Origin: Symsagittifera roscoffensis
Taxonomy: Eukaryota > Xenacoelomorpha > Acoela > Convolutidae
Length of the DNA stretch: 64,000 nt
Reading direction: 5' to 3'
Assembly (NCBI RefSeq): GCF_963678635.1
Contig: NC_087066.1
Location: 35,959,152 to 36,023,151, forward strand
Below, one piece after another: positions 1 through 12,800 of the stretch. The notes beneath the pieces are model-generated. The model made no database searches, had not been told where the DNA came from, and was given only the letters and a program-made list of their open reading frames with translations. The translations under genes and the position numbers were made by a program. Numbering within the stretch: position 1 is the stretch's first letter; every line of letters begins with the position of its first letter.

Positions 1-744
1 AAATAGAAAAAAAAATTCTCAAGCAATCCAATATACGATCTAGCTTAAACGTGAAAAAATTCTTTCGTTAAACAAGCAAAAATGAAACGCTGAAAAAGCT
101 TAAACATGGCCGGCTGTGAAGCACGCATTGAAATATATAATAGATGGATTACCTTCATAAAACCAAATGAGCCAGATAAGAACTCTTTACTTGAATTTAA
201 ATTTCTTTTCATTAGACACTGGCGAAGCAACAAGAGGCCTAATCTGATTATTTGAGCGCAACTAACGCTAGCTTACCAATAAAAAAAACTTTACAAGAAT
301 TGCAACCTTGTATGTGAACAGCTCGTGTGCTATTTCGAAAACGCAATCGAGCGATTGCTAAGTACGCATAACTACTGCGCCATGTTCACTAATATGGTTC
401 AATAATATTTCAAAGGTAAAAACTTTAAAAGAATAGCTATATAAAAATTCAGTTGTCGGCGAAAACAAGAAACAGTCACAGGCAGTTTTAGTGCAAGGGC
501 GAAGCAGAGGTTCTCGCCAGCTGCGATACAAACAAAAACATGTTGCATCAATCGGGTAATCCCCTTAAACTATAATTTCAGAAAATTTAGAGAAATACTG
601 ATTCATGCTTTGTTTTTGTGTGAATTCGTGTAGAAAGTAAAAAAAATCGTTCAAAAACCCTATATTCAGCGAAAAAAATTGGACTTCATTTAGTTGGAAG
701 CAAAATTACAGGATTACAAAATAATGATTTTTAGAACTAGTAAA
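1..744. other. AT-rich non-coding stretch
   Basis: No supported gene. Around 496-545 there is one copy of a short dispersed motif (GGCGAAGC, then TTCTCGCC and TGCGATACAAA) that recurs elsewhere in the window. Confidence 0.5.
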
Positions 745-865
745 TATTGCCCATATCATAGAAAATTACGTGCTGCGGTAAATTAGCAGCTGACAGTTCA
801 ATCCAGTATCAAACGACGATCAAGTAACCCACAAATTTCGCATGCTCTAAATGTCCCATCGCTGG
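745..865. repeat. Dispersed repeat, copy 1 (partner at 14155-14300)
   Basis: This block aligns by eye with 14155-14300. Shared words include ATTGCCCA near the start, AGCAGCTGACAGTTCAA, CAAAACGACGAT or CAAACGACGAT, and a CGCATGC followed by a purine-rich stretch. The second copy carries a short internal duplication of its CAAAACGA segment. Here the block ends just before the first retrotransposon; the partner lies 80-220 bp upstream of the ASNS start codon. It could be an unknown short interspersed element or a duplicated gene flank. Confidence 0.6.
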
Positions 866-894
866 CCAACGACAAAATTGACTAAAACGAGACG

Positions 895-1467
895 ATGCCA
901 CCTTCGGAGATGATGGATTTTCAAGAAAATGAACGAGCTCTCAATAAAGGAGACGAGGTCACAACAACAACAGCACCGCCGACGTCGCGCAGCAGAGAGA
1001 ATTCTACCACGCATGTGGCCTCGCCAGCAGAGAAGCGAACTGTACAGAACACTGCCACAAGAAATCCTACTGCAGTGGTATGAGCAGATATCGGAGCGGC
1101 TGTGGATGGCACTGCACAGCTCATGACGGCTCACAAGAAACCGGCTTAGCTATTGCAGGACGACCGATAGGCGAACTAAAGAAGCTCTCCCCGCAGCCAA
1201 ACAAGAGGGCGTGTTAAATGCACGGCATGCAAGAAAACCATCGCTTGAAACATATCACCACTCAGCTGCTCCCTATGTGACGCACCCCATTATAAAATCT
1301 ACGTCGTCCATCAGGGACACACAAGAGATGAAGTCGATGCTGCATACAATTCCGGACATTGGACGTGCCAAAAATGCTACAGACCTGTGTCTGTGGCCTC
1401 GACCGCGTCTACTCTAGATGAGGCGATTGAATCCTCTGAGCTACTGCAGACTGCCGACAAAGACGAC
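895..1467 (+). pseudogene. LINE 5' ORF remnant with PHD-like zinc finger
   Basis: An ATG at 895 opens a Ser/Thr/Pro-rich frame that stops at 1081-1083. From about 1213 a frame shared with the endonuclease start shows CTACKKT, an in-frame TGA, then CSLCDAPHY and GHWTCQKC. This is the Cys/His spacing of a PHD- or RING-like finger. Such fingers occur in ORF1 or upstream of the endonuclease in several LINE families and are thought to bind nucleic acid or chromatin. At least two stops break the frame. Confidence 0.55.
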
Positions 1468-2068
1468 ATGAAGATCCTGCACTGGAACGCGGATGGAGTT
1501 TTGACAAATGGACAGAATTGTCGGAAAGACTCCGCGCGCAGGAAGTAGTTATCGCCCTCATACAGGAGACAAAGCTCAACAGCAGAAGGAGGACGCCGCA
1601 GGTCAACGGCTACGCTCCCATACGTTTCGACAGACTTCAGGGAAACGGAGGAGGTCTGCTCTGCCTGATCCAAAGCGACCTCCCCTTCACCTCCCAGAAC
1701 GAATGGAACTGCATAAAGGGCAACGTTCAAACTACCCATTTAAAGTTAGGACAGCGAAGCGGCAATGGCTTACGTTCACCAATACTTACATCCCGCCTAA
1801 CCGGGAAACAAGAGGCGAAGAAACCATTGTCACTAGCCACATCCCAACAAACAAACTGTTTTGTTGCCGGCGATCTCAATGGCCACTCCCCGTCATGGGA
1901 CAAGACAGCCGTGGAGACCGAATAGAGGAGTGGATAGCCGACTGCAATCTTTTCAGTGCGAACAAGGGCGACGCCACCCAACACAACAGAGCCACTGGTA
2001 CGGCCAGTAGCGTAGACATTCCTAGCCCCGATAACCTGGCTCAACCGTGTCAGCTGGCAGACTGGTAA
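1468..2068 (+). pseudogene. LINE APE-type endonuclease remnant
   Basis: It begins MKILHWNADG at 1468, matching the LxWNxxG start of APE-like LINE endonucleases that nick target DNA. The frame then shifts near 1505-1518. The next frame holds VIALIQETKL (the catalytic Glu region, QET) and FVAGDLNGHSPSW (the GDLNxHxxxW block), and stops at 1923-1925. The last part (EEWIADCNLFSANKG, ASSVD) continues in a third frame to 2068. With two frameshifts and several stops, no active enzyme can come from this copy. Confidence 0.75.
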
Positions 2069-2589
2069 GGACCTCGGACGATCTGACCCCACCTACCGAT
2101 CCTGATAACACTCTGAACAAAGGTCTTAGTAATAAAACCACCAGCTAGGCGCAAACGATGGCTGGTAAACGCTGACCTCTCGCCTTTCGCAAAAGAACTA
2201 GAGCAAAAAATCAGCAAACCACCGTCGCCAGAACGCACCATTCACGGCAAAATCCGCCAGTTCAATGAAGTTCTGATCTCTGTTGCCACCGCTCACGTCA
2301 AAAAGACTAAACCAGGCAGCCGCACAAAAAACTACATCACCCCAGAGATAAAAAAACTCATTGGTCGCCGCAACAAGCTTCGCAGCCAGATCAGCACCCG
2401 ACGCCTGCAGCGAAGTAAACTAGGCCATTGAGTACTCTAGATAGGAGAACTGGAAACAGTTTATCGAAGAAACGGAGTTCAGCACCGACCCATCGAAACT
2501 CTGGCGTGTACTCCACGCAATCGGAGACACCCCTCCCACCTGCCAGCTTAACGAAGCCCTCCTCCCCAAAGGCAGGAAAATCTGCAGTA

Positions 2590-3821
2590 ACGTTAAACAA
2601 AAGCAGATGCCTTCATGGCTCACTACGCCAATGAGACCAGGCTAATTTTTAGCAAGGAGGAAAGATCAGGCTAATTTTTAGCAAGGAGGAAAGAAGACTT
2701 AATCTTATGGCCAAGAGTCTCCAACGCCCCAACCGTTGACGACGAAAGCACAAAAGATTTCAGCATGCAGGAACTAAACAAGGCCATAAAATGCATGCGA
2801 AAAAAAGTTGCAGCAGGCCGACGAAATCAACCCAGCTTTCATCAAGGCATTAAGCCCGCTTATCTGAAGAGCCATGCTTGACATCTTCAACGAGTCGTGG
2901 CACAGCGCAAACTGCCCCCAGATCTGGCGAAACGCGCACATAACACCCCTATTCAAAACGGGGAACCAGCGAGTGAGATAGCCTCATACCGCCCAATCAG
3001 CCTAACATCCTGATAGCCAAGCTGCTGGAAAGGATGATCGCCTCGCGATTGGTCTACTTAATAAAAAGCAAAGGCCTCTTAAGTACCAAGCAAGCAGGCG
3101 GCCGCAGGAATCGGTGCTGTGAAAACCTCATAATTAGGCTTACCCAGGCAATAGACGACGGCTTCCAACTGCGTAAACCGCAAAGAACCGTAATGGCGCT
3201 GTTCGACTATTAAAAAGCCTTCGATCGGGTCTGGCGAGAGAAACTAATCATCACTATGAATGATAAAGGAATCCCCGCAACATATATCCGCTGGGTAAAA
3301 GCAATCCCAAACAACCGCCAGGCTAAATGCCTCTACAGTACAGCTTACAGCAGCTCCCTTAAACTCCGTCAGGGAGTACCGCAAGGCTCTGTTCTTGCGC
3401 CCTTACTCTTCTTGCTCTTCAGACCCAATAACAAACAAGCTACCTGAAAACTGTGCTCTTCATGGACGACCTCTCGGTATGGGTTTCGGACCACGACCGC
3501 AACAAGGCAGCGCACGACATACAGACAGCCATTGACAACGTCCCCAACTGTAGCAGGGAGAACAAACTGAACCTAAACCCAACCAAGCGCGAGATAACAT
3601 TCTTCTCTTTGGCATCCACCGATTCCAATTGGAAGCCAAACACAAAATTCCATGACAGAGACATGCCGTCCAAGCCAAATCCCAAATTCCTGGGCGTGCG
3701 TCTAGACCGCACATTCTCCTTCGCACCCCACTCGGACGATGTTACCAAAAAGGTAGAAGGAAGGACGAAGCTGCTCCGCGCCGTTAGCCATTGCTCAGTA
3801 AAACATAACGGGAGCGACTAG
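2590..3821 (+). pseudogene. LINE reverse transcriptase remnant
   Basis: RT motifs can be read with interruptions. Motif A is at about 3190-3235 (ALFDY, stop, KAFDRVW). Motif B is at about 3365-3420 (RQGVPQGSVLAPLLFL). Motif C is at about 3460-3475 (LFMDDLSVW), with Met before the catalytic Asp pair. Downstream is a thumb-like stretch (FLGVRLD). A duplicated segment GGCTAATTTTTAGCAAGGAG occurs twice at about 2640-2690. Multiple stops and frame changes show decay. Confidence 0.8.
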
Positions 3822-4199
3822 AAAAGGCACAAAACAAGGCGCTCAGAGCCATCACTGGGCATGCTACAAGTACCCCAATAGAGGCATTTCTTCGCATTGA
3901 GGCAGGTATTGATAGCTACGCATAGCAATCGCCTAATAGCAATCTCAAAGCAAAAGGCAGAGCGTCAACACGAGCTTCACCCCAGACGCGAAGCACTATC
4001 AGGCACAGTCAACCATCGCCTCTAGAAAAACAACTGGAGAATGCGGGTATAAAGGAACTAGAAGCAACTTATCATCCAACCTTAACCGGGCTACCAACAC
4101 AACCAACGAACGAAATCGCTTGCCCATGGACGCCGTCTGACCACTGGATCGCCCATAGCAAGCTAAAAGGCGAAAATAGAAACGATGAAGCCCCAGCCA

Positions 4200-5042
4200 C
4201 CGCCTACGCCCTGATCAGAGACAAATGCCAACTGGACGATATATACAGACGGACCTGCATCAGCTGGGACCTCTAACGGCGGATACGCATGCATCGTCAC
4301 CGAGGGCGATCCAGAGGAACCAAATATCATAGAGGTCGTAAACCGCAGAGGACGCGTATACACAAGCTCCTATGATGAAGAGTAAGCTGCACTACTAGCT
4401 GCAATACTATGGCTCAGCACCAACCAGTGTGATAACCACCACGCACTCATATGCACGGACAGCCAATCCCTCTGCAGCGTCCTTCAGAACGAATCAGCTG
4501 ACACCAGCAATATCAAGCAACTCCTAAGCACGAACAGAGGGAGAACTACAATACAATGGGTTCCGGGCCATGTAGACATCTTCGGCAATGAGCTAGCCGA
4601 CCAGCACGCATAAGAAGCAGCGGACGACAGAGATGAAACACCCGAGCCCACTAGCCTGAACGCAGCGCGCTCAATGATCAAACGCGCCATCAAAGACCCG
4701 CCACCAACGCATCTCTCGCACCTACGCAAACTACTCCGAAAAGAGAGAAAGAAGAATAAAGAAGACAAGAAAAGAGACGCAGTACTGCTAGCGCAAATCA
4801 GAAGTGGTCACTCCTGTCATTTTAACGCCTACGCCAACTTGATGGACCCCACGAAAGATCCAATGTGCAATCTCTGCCAAGAGGCTCCCCAAACAGTCGA
4901 GCACTGGCTAGAATGCGCGGGAACAATGGCAGCCCGCATGGAAATATTCGGAACAACAGATACCCCACTCGAAACCCTGTCGGAGGACACCGCCGGTGCA
5001 CTAGCGCCCGCTAGAAAAACCCTCCTAGGCGTGCCGCGATAG
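4200..5042 (+). pseudogene. LINE RNase H and C-terminal zinc-knuckle remnant
   Basis: RNase H-like sequence spans about 4230-4625. It has a Gly/Ser-rich first strand (NGGYACIVTEG), EEAALLAAI with one stop, CTDSQSLC, and WVPGHVDIFGNELAD, which carries the terminal His-Asn-Asp block. From 4674 the frame is open and includes CNLCQEAPQTVEHWLEC, a CxxC-H-C zinc knuckle usual at the end of RNase-H LINEs. The frame ends at 5040-5042, just before the (CA)n tail. Confidence 0.75.
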
Positions 5043-5050
5043 CGGGCCAC

Positions 5051-5052
5051 AA

Positions 5053-5083
<31 letters not shown>
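5051..5083. repeat. (CA)n microsatellite, LINE 3' tail
   Basis: About 15 CA units directly follow the LINE stop codon, then an ACAACAGCAGCAAC stretch. Simple-repeat tails take the place of poly(A) in many LINEs. Confidence 0.85.
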
Positions 5084-5084
<1 letters not shown>

Positions 5085-6492
5085 CAACAGCAGCAACGAC
5101 AGTTCACTAACGATTATTTCAAAACTTTCTTGGCTGACCTCAAACCGCGGACTTTTGACGATCATAGCATGGAAGTTACCTCTGGGCCAAAAGCAGAACC
5201 AAAGAAAAACGCAAAAAGCAGTGACAAAAAATAAAATTTGACAACAATTAACTTTCGGTGAAATTTTTTCAAATGCATGCATATTAAATTTTCACTGTCA
5301 CAGCTGTTAAATATATGATTCAAAACTGTTTCATACTGTTCGGATTATTGTTTTAAACAGCAGCCAGGCTGCGCTTTGCAAATATTACCGAGAAAACGAC
5401 CAAAAAAACAGCTCTATAAATTGAAATGAGAAAAACAAAAAAATAAACCTCGAATTAGTAAAACTTATGCTACGTGTCGGATTCACACCTGCGACCACGA
5501 AACGCGGAGTCTCACGTTCTCGCATTTGCCCCACGTGCGATTGAAATTTTGTTAACACGACAAGTAGCTTAGAAACCTCAAGTCCTTCCCTCAGCGCAAC
5601 CGATGCTTGCTACCAGCAAACACTAGCCATCAATATAGCAGAGCACAGATGCTCTGAAGTTTCCAATGCTACAGATCATGATTATACCAAAAATGCCTAC
5701 AAATGAGTATTATTTGCGATTTATGTTGGAAAAAAAGGTTGGAGTCATACTAATATACTACGCTCGTTTGTAAAAGTATTATCAATACAAAACATTTCTA
5801 CTGATGACTAAACCTTAAATTATGATTTTAATCTTCCAGCTCAAAAGTCACTATCGCAAACAAAATCGAAAATTTCCACCTTCGGCCGCTAATACGCTTT
5901 ATACCCCAACTACCGCTTGTATTGGTATTAAACATCCTTGTTCAGAACTAAGTAAACTTGAAACAAAATTTCAATTAAACGAAAGTGTCTTACAACCCTC
6001 AAAAATCAGTTCAATGCAGCCTTTTTTTATGTTATACCCTCATAATATTTACTGGTCAATTTTTGATTATTTTTCTTTCCAGAAAACAGTTTTAGCGCTT
6101 ATTCTTCGCGAGCTTTTGATATTCTTATTTGATTGGCTCTCATATTTATGGGCTTTCGGTCATTCTGACCAGAGCGATTCTCAATAATTGAACATTTCAA
6201 TATTTTTGCCACCTGCATATTTGGAAGAACAGAATTATCAAATTGATTAAGTCTCATTCTACAAACTTTAAAAAAACAGGTTCAACCTTCAAACTCAGAT
6301 ATGTACAGATTAATACAGTGATCAAAATAATCAGATGATGTCAAAATGCAACCCTTCAAAAGCAAAGCAATTAACAACATCACACGAACAACACTCATCA
6401 CATATCAACAAAATCTCGATATCCCTCTTTTTGAAAGAGTCATTTGTATCCCTCATTTGCAAAACATCTTCTCGAGCATAATTCTTTTTGGA
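5084..6492. other. Non-coding interval between LINE and ASNS 3' end
   Basis: AT-rich, with no convincing gene. An open frame at 5822-6187 (plus) has no recognisable domain and lies in low-complexity AT-rich DNA. The only structured element I see is the tRNA-like segment at 5469-5543. Confidence 0.5.
5469..5543 (-). repeat. tRNA-like segment (tRNA-derived SINE?)
   Basis: On the minus strand there is an A-box-like word (TCGCACGTGGGG) and, about 45 bases later, a B-box-like word (GGTGTGAATCC). The spacing fits an internal RNA polymerase III promoter. The stems do not pair well enough for a working tRNA, so a tRNA-derived SINE or tRNA relic is more likely. Confidence 0.45.
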
Positions 6493-6847
6493 CTATGCCT
6501 GGAAATGTGTGAGGACTCTGGCAGACGGATTAACTTGTTCGCCGCACCACTTGGGCATCCACATGTAAGGTATGAGATGATCCAAACTCGGGTAGCTCTG
6601 CAGGAACTTCTTACGATAGTAGAGTGCCTCTTTAGTCTGGGGTGGGTTGTGATTGTAAGTTTTGGAGGCAGTGGCCAGTTCGTCATCTGAGATGATAGTT
6701 TCGATGTGGTCTTGCAGAATGGCGAACCATGGCCGCTCAATGGAGGACACTCCATCACTGAATGCTTCCTTTGGACGCCACAGTATCTCTTTCGGGATTA
6801 AGTCAGAGCCGTCAAATGCCTTCCTCAGAGTGAATTTTTCCACTTTA
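6493..6847 (-). CDS. ASNS: ASNS exon 5 with stop
   Basis: The acceptor is TTTCTAG|TAAAG. Encodes [20 protein letters not shown], the conserved KEAFSDG, and the C-terminal YMWMPKW and ARVLTHF. The TAG stop is at 6493-6495. Confidence 0.95.
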
Positions 6848-9800
6848 CTAGAAAAAAAACGTAAATTATTGCCCATTTTTTAAAAACAAGATACTATTAA
6901 AATGTGTCCAAGTAAATCAATTAAGGGAGGAAAATCAATCAATTGGTTAAAAGCTCTCTTTCGGCCAATCAGAATTCAGCATTTTGCCTAGCTGTTTAAA
7001 ATCGTTTAATTTAAGGGGGCATTGTGGCTAGAATGGGGAGAGGGGATACCCTGAACCCTGAAACGAAAGAAAGCTTCGCTTTTTTCATAATATGCTATTA
7101 AGTCAATTAAATATCTACGCACTTGATAGGCTGTTTGAGTTCGTCAGGCAAAGCAGTGTAAATGTGAGTTAAATAGTGGTCCAGAAAAGGAACCCTCAAC
7201 TCCAGTCCATGTCCGGCAGTAGTTCTGTCTGCTCTGAGAACATCGTAGAAGTGCAGATCTTTCATGAGTCTCATGCTCTCTACTGCTGCCTCTTTGGGAG
7301 AAGGAGCATTGTGGAAGTAGATGTATCCTTGACACAACTCATCCGCTCCCTCGCCTACAATTAACTCGACTTGAAAAATTACTGCTTCTGCAACCTTATT
7401 CTGAAGTTTAACCAACGTTATACAGGCAAACCTAACAAAATAAACAAGAAAAACAAACATAGCCAACTGACAATTGAAAAGTCATGAGCGCAAGGAAACA
7501 AAAAAAAATTGAGTGCTTTTTGAAATTATATGTTGCTCTATGAATTTCTAGAACAAACTATAAATGATAAAATTAATAACTCAATTTGAGAAAACTGGGC
7601 CAATAGATATATTTTTTATTTCGCTGGGAAATCTGATAATTAACCAAATTATTCAAAAACCCGAAAAAAATTCAGTAGCTTTTAGTAATGATCAAATGCT
7701 GAAATTTATGATGGTCACAAAAAAACTCATTTTAGCATTATTTTCATGTACCTGAATTTTGCCTAATGCCCGTCGGCTGGTTATTCAAAACCAGTATTAG
7801 AAAACGGTTCAAGATTTTCTGTCCATATTCAAGTGGAAACCTGAGTGGGTGAGGAGAACGGAGACCGCTCAACTAGCAAACTTGACTAGCAAAACAGCAA
7901 AAGAAAAAAACACTGGTAATTCGAGGGCTCTGTTTCACAGCCCAGAGCTTTTAAACACAGAGGCGAAGTTGCACTTCGCATACACAAGCAAAAATAAGAC
8001 CGATAACGCTACTGGGAAAAACTGAATGAGTAAAACTTTGAGCCTACAAAATTTCTTCAGTGAAGCACGCTAATTATGAAACTAAATAATTGCGAAGTGA
8101 CACAAGCTAATTATGACGCATTAGCAGTCAATTTGGAAAAAAAAAGAAATTTACTAATATCCTCAATTTATAGAGCGGACGCATTTTAGCTAGCATACGA
8201 AAAAGTTCATTAAAAACATCCGACCCTGCCCAGGTTTGAACCCTCTTATTTTGTTGCGGGTATCCTTCCCTACCTTTACGCTACAGATCCATGACTCCTT
8301 GGAGCTAAAATGCTATTTGTAATATAATAGTCGGTGTTAATATCCTTAGATTTGGCTGTACTTAATAGCTGGTTATTGTTCAAAATGAACACATTTTGTC
8401 GCAACAATATTTGCGCCGCAATAATATGTGCGACTTAGGTTAAAAAAAAGCACTGGAAAAGCACTTGGAAAAAGCACTGGAAAAGGACACAAAATTAAAG
8501 AGAGTTCATACTATAACACAAGCTTTGCTTGAGTTAAGATCAAAAAGTATAAAATATCAAAATTTTTTCTCATGAACACAAAATTATACAGAGGCAAAGC
8601 TGCAATTTTGCAAACTAGAGTAAAAAACGACACAAAATAGCTAAAATGGTCAAAACAGGAAAAAGTTAAATTAATTAAAAAATCAGCTGTACCAGAATCG
8701 AAACACCTAATAAAAATCTGATATTTTCCGCAATCGAACACTTCCTTTAATCTGCACAATGGAAGCGTGTCAATTTTCAAATTCTAGCCACTACTAAACC
8801 ATATAAAAAGATATAATTCCATGCATCAAAATTAAACCAGATTACAATGTTACTGCTGCAAGTGCAACCAAAGAAATGAACTCTTTTATTTGCGACTTGG
8901 CTTCGGGAAAACGTAAAATGACAATACGCTCCGCTTGTGTAAATTATATTGTTCAAATTGAAATTTGTGTTTCTCAGGAAAAAGATTAACGCATAATCAA
9001 ACAAATATTTTGAAGTGGCGTTTTAAAAGTGTTGACTTTTTAAGTCACCGACTCGGTTTTTTAAGCATTTCCGTTAGTTATTTCAAAAATTCAAAAGCAA
9101 TCAGACAAATGAAATAATCGTTAGATCAAACTGCATCTAAATGAAATACTTCTAATGAAACTTTCATCCAATTTTTAATCTGAAAGATTTTAAGAATGCA
9201 TTATGTTAAAGCGATCAATTATCAATTTTAATTGTACGGAAGTTTTGTATTTGAAACTAGTCGATGCGAAATTCAGTTTTAAAACTTTCATGCTAGTCGA
9301 AACAATGACATTGCAGTTCTTAATAATCGATATACGGATTTTGGTTAATCAATTTTTTTGTAGTTAACCAACTATTTCAAAGAAAGGTGAGGGAAGCAAC
9401 TAATCAGAGAGTTGCGCTTTATTTCAACTATTAATGTAAAATTCACCTAGACCCGGTAGTATTTTAAACGGAAATGAACTGTTTTTTTAAACGCATTTAG
9501 GCAAAAAGACCGTACTAGCACAATCATGCTTTGTAGCTGTCAGAAGAATGATGGTAGAAATTCAGCAAAAAAAAACATCTATTTACTCTTACACGAAATT
9601 TAGTAACTTGGTTTCAAACTCAAAATTGTGATGTTTTGACTCCATTTTGGGACCCTCGCTGTGTTAAATTTTTTGCGTTGCTTCATCGTTAATCAAAAAT
9701 CTATATCTCAAGAGTGTTTTTCAAGATTACAATTACGAAAAAGAACTTTCAACATACTTTTTATAGAACGCCTAGTTCTCCGCACAGAAATTTGAAACAC

Positions 9801-12800
9801 AGAAGCGAAACGGAGCTTCGCACCACTTGCGATACAAAACAAAAAAAGCATAAGACGAAAAAATTGATCAATATTGAAAAAACTAAGTGAGCCAAAAACT
9901 TCGCATGTCTGGATGTAGGACACTAAGGTCCCAGCTAAAGCTGGATGTACGTGTTTGATATGATTTTTGAATTTGCTTTATTGAGGCGGGACGAAATGCG
10001 CAATTTCAAAATATGGACTTAGCCCAAAACCTTAGTTGTTTCTCCACTAAAACAAGTGAGAAGAGTGAAACTTTTTGACACTTGGAAATTTTCTCAAAGA
10101 CAACCTTTTTCTTGCAAAAAAAATAAAGAAGTAACCGCTTCTTCAGAAAAAAAAATTCGCGCAACCGCTTCTTTTGATTGAAATTTTCATCTAAGATTTG
10201 ATAGGGTAGTTTTTAAGAAAATTCAGAAGTTTCTGAAAACCGGTCCAATTTCAAAAACTTGAATTTCCGAACTCCATAGCGTCTTTCTGCTGAAAACAGG
10301 TCGTTACCCGTAAAGAAGAAAGATTCCCAAAATTGGGTTTCTCGATTGAACACTTAACCTGAGACTTGGCACGGTAATGTTCGAGAAAAGTTTCCAAAAA
10401 CGGTCAAAGTTTCATAACTTTCACTGGTTTAAGGTCTTAACTTTTTGCTAAAACAAACTGGGCGTAGCAAAATACAAAAGTGGGCTTCGAATAAATTGTT
10501 GTGTCGATTAAATCTATGATATCAGATTTGGCAGGATAATTATCGAAAAAATTTCAACAAACGGTCAAAAATCAAAATTAAATTTTGACATTTCCGAGGG
10601 CCATCATTTTTTGTGTCAAAATATTGTGCGTAGTCGCGCATGCAAAGACGCTTCCTAAAACCCGTTCTTTGGGTTGAACCCAAAATCTCAAAATGCTCAA
10701 AAAATTTAAAAAAACAATCGACTTCACCGATGACGAAAACTTTTTGTTTAAAAAAACTTCTGAGTGGCCGCAAACACAGGGTAGCTTCCCACTACCTCTT
10801 ATCTCCATTGAACTTATAACCTCAGGTTTGGGATGTTAGTTTTCGAGAAAAGTTTTATAAAAATTCAAAAAACGGTCAAAAAATCAAAAATTTGACCATT
10901 CCGAGGGCCATAAGTTGATGTGCAAAAAAGTTTAGACTTAGCCGCTAAGACAGAGGAGCTTTTCATTACCCTGTCTCTCTATTGAACCCACAATCTCAGA
11001 TTTGAGAGTTTTGCTTTTGAGAAAACTTTTAAAAAAATGCAAAACACGGTAAAAAAAATCAAAAAACTGAAAATTCGGAGGACTATTCCGAGTGTAAAAA
11101 AGTTGGGGCGTGTCTTTTATGGAGGAGAGATTCCGTTCTCGGAGAGATAGCAATCCGTTCTATTCATTGAAAACAAGTTTTAGATTTGGTATGTTAAGTT
11201 CTGAGAAAACAACAAAAAAAATCAAAAATATCGGTTAAACATTCTCCCCAAAGACTGCTTCGAAGGCTATAGACAAAGAAGTAAAGCAAAAAGAGACCAA
11301 GGAAGTATGAAGGCACACAAAAATGAAGGTGGTCATTCTATGGATACCTTTTTGAAATTTGAAAATCGGTAGAAGGGTTTTTGAGAAACTAAACTTTTTG
11401 TAAAAGTGATAAAATTTTCCAAAGGGTCTCAAAAATATTTTAAAAAACCAAATCCCATAGAAGTTCATAATACCTGTTTTTATCAAACAAGAATTCTCGG
11501 CAACCATGCCAAGCAAGACATTCGATATTCAAAATAGCAACTGAACAAAACTTACGGAGCGGAAACAAGGCCCACAATCTTAGAGCAGACACCAAGTTGA
11601 GCTGAAAAAAAAACTTTTAAAAGCTGGTGATAGACCCAGCCAATCAGAATTGAGTAATCACAAATTATGAATATCTAAGAGAAGATAATTAAAGTTGGAG
11701 CAGTCAAATCAACAGTCGAATTCAAAATAAGAAATCGTGCTGCTACGTCTTACAAGCTTACCAGCACCAACACGCGAGCTGTTCACGAAAAAGCCTGGTG
11801 GTTATTGGCGCGAAGCAACTAGGAGATAATTTCAACGTGTCTGCCAATTTTGCATTCGGTTTGCTGCATAAATCGTTCAGCGAGCATGAACTTATTTAGT
11901 TTCTCTACAATTCTGCTAATTAAAACAATTCCATCATCCGGTCCCACCATCATGAAAACAGCCACAGCCAAGAACTATTCTTAGGTGGTGTTTGAACAAA
12001 GAAAAGTTATTTGAACCATGCTTGCTTAACCGAATCTTGATTTGAGTAAGAAATATAGCTTCTGTTTATTTTCTATACGCCAAATGAATTACTAAAATGT
12101 TAATTAAATTACTATTCATGGTAACTAAGATTCTCAGCCCGTTTTCGGCTACTCATTTCCCAAAAACTCATATTCCAAAATTGCTGTAACTGCGTAAAAT
12201 TTCCAGAACTCAGCCAATTATGGTAACCGTTCATTTCATTTTTACGAGGCTCTAGATATTGCAAATGGTTTGCTTGCCATTCATAATATCTAGCGCGTCC
12301 TAAATGACTTGACAAAGTGTCGATATAGTGCATGATAAAACTAAGAGTGGGCTGTTATGGCTAGGCTGTTATGATGATACTACCTGAGAATATTATTTTG
12401 CAGTCGCTCTGTTCCTTTATGTATTGCGACACGAGGTACATCCCCGTTGATGCTCTAACTGTCGTGACGTCATATGACTCTATTTGGTGGATGACCCGGT
12501 CCACAACCGCCAGGAAGTCGGCGCTGCTCTTCACGATAGAGTGATGCTTGGTACCTATGTAATCTGCCACCTTCTGCGCCGCAACCAAATCTGTGCTGTT
12601 CTTGTCTAGACCTGTTGATCACAAAAGATCTATTACACTAAATATACTAATATTTGTAACCCAAAAATTTACTAATATTTAATAACCCAAAGCATATTAA
12701 AACAGAAACAACAGGGTTAAGAAATTAGACGATAAGCAAATTATACGGATCCAATAAAACGAAATTTAGACGTCATGTTATAGCATTAGAAATTTAGCAC

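Larger units (their letters stand above)
880..5095 (+). mobile_element. Decayed non-LTR retrotransposon (LINE) with RNase H
   Basis: On the plus strand, in order, are a Cys-rich PHD-like finger, an APE-type endonuclease, a reverse transcriptase, an RNase H domain, a C-terminal zinc knuckle and a (CA)n tail. This order is typical of RNase-H-bearing LINEs of the I/Jockey-like lineages. The coding sequence is broken by many stops and frameshifts, so the copy is dead. Its 5' end is uncertain (about 860-895). I could not find a target-site duplication. GC content is clearly higher than in the flanks, which marks the insert. The clade is inferred from motif order only. Confidence 0.85.
7355..12383 (-). 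other. ASNS intron 3 (5.0 kb) with repeats
   Basis: A large AT-rich intron. It contains a tRNA-like repeat (8218-8300), copies of a short GGCGAAGC-containing dispersed motif (about 7958-7995, 8580-8600, 9795-9850), and a degenerate tandem repeat (10190-11240). The other three introns are only 254-345 bp, so this one has grown by insertions. No nested gene is convincing. Confidence 0.8.

Noticed and set aside
12112-12333. Extra ASNS exon in intron 3
   Set aside because: The protein has no similarity to ASNS, and exons 3 and 4 join in frame without it.
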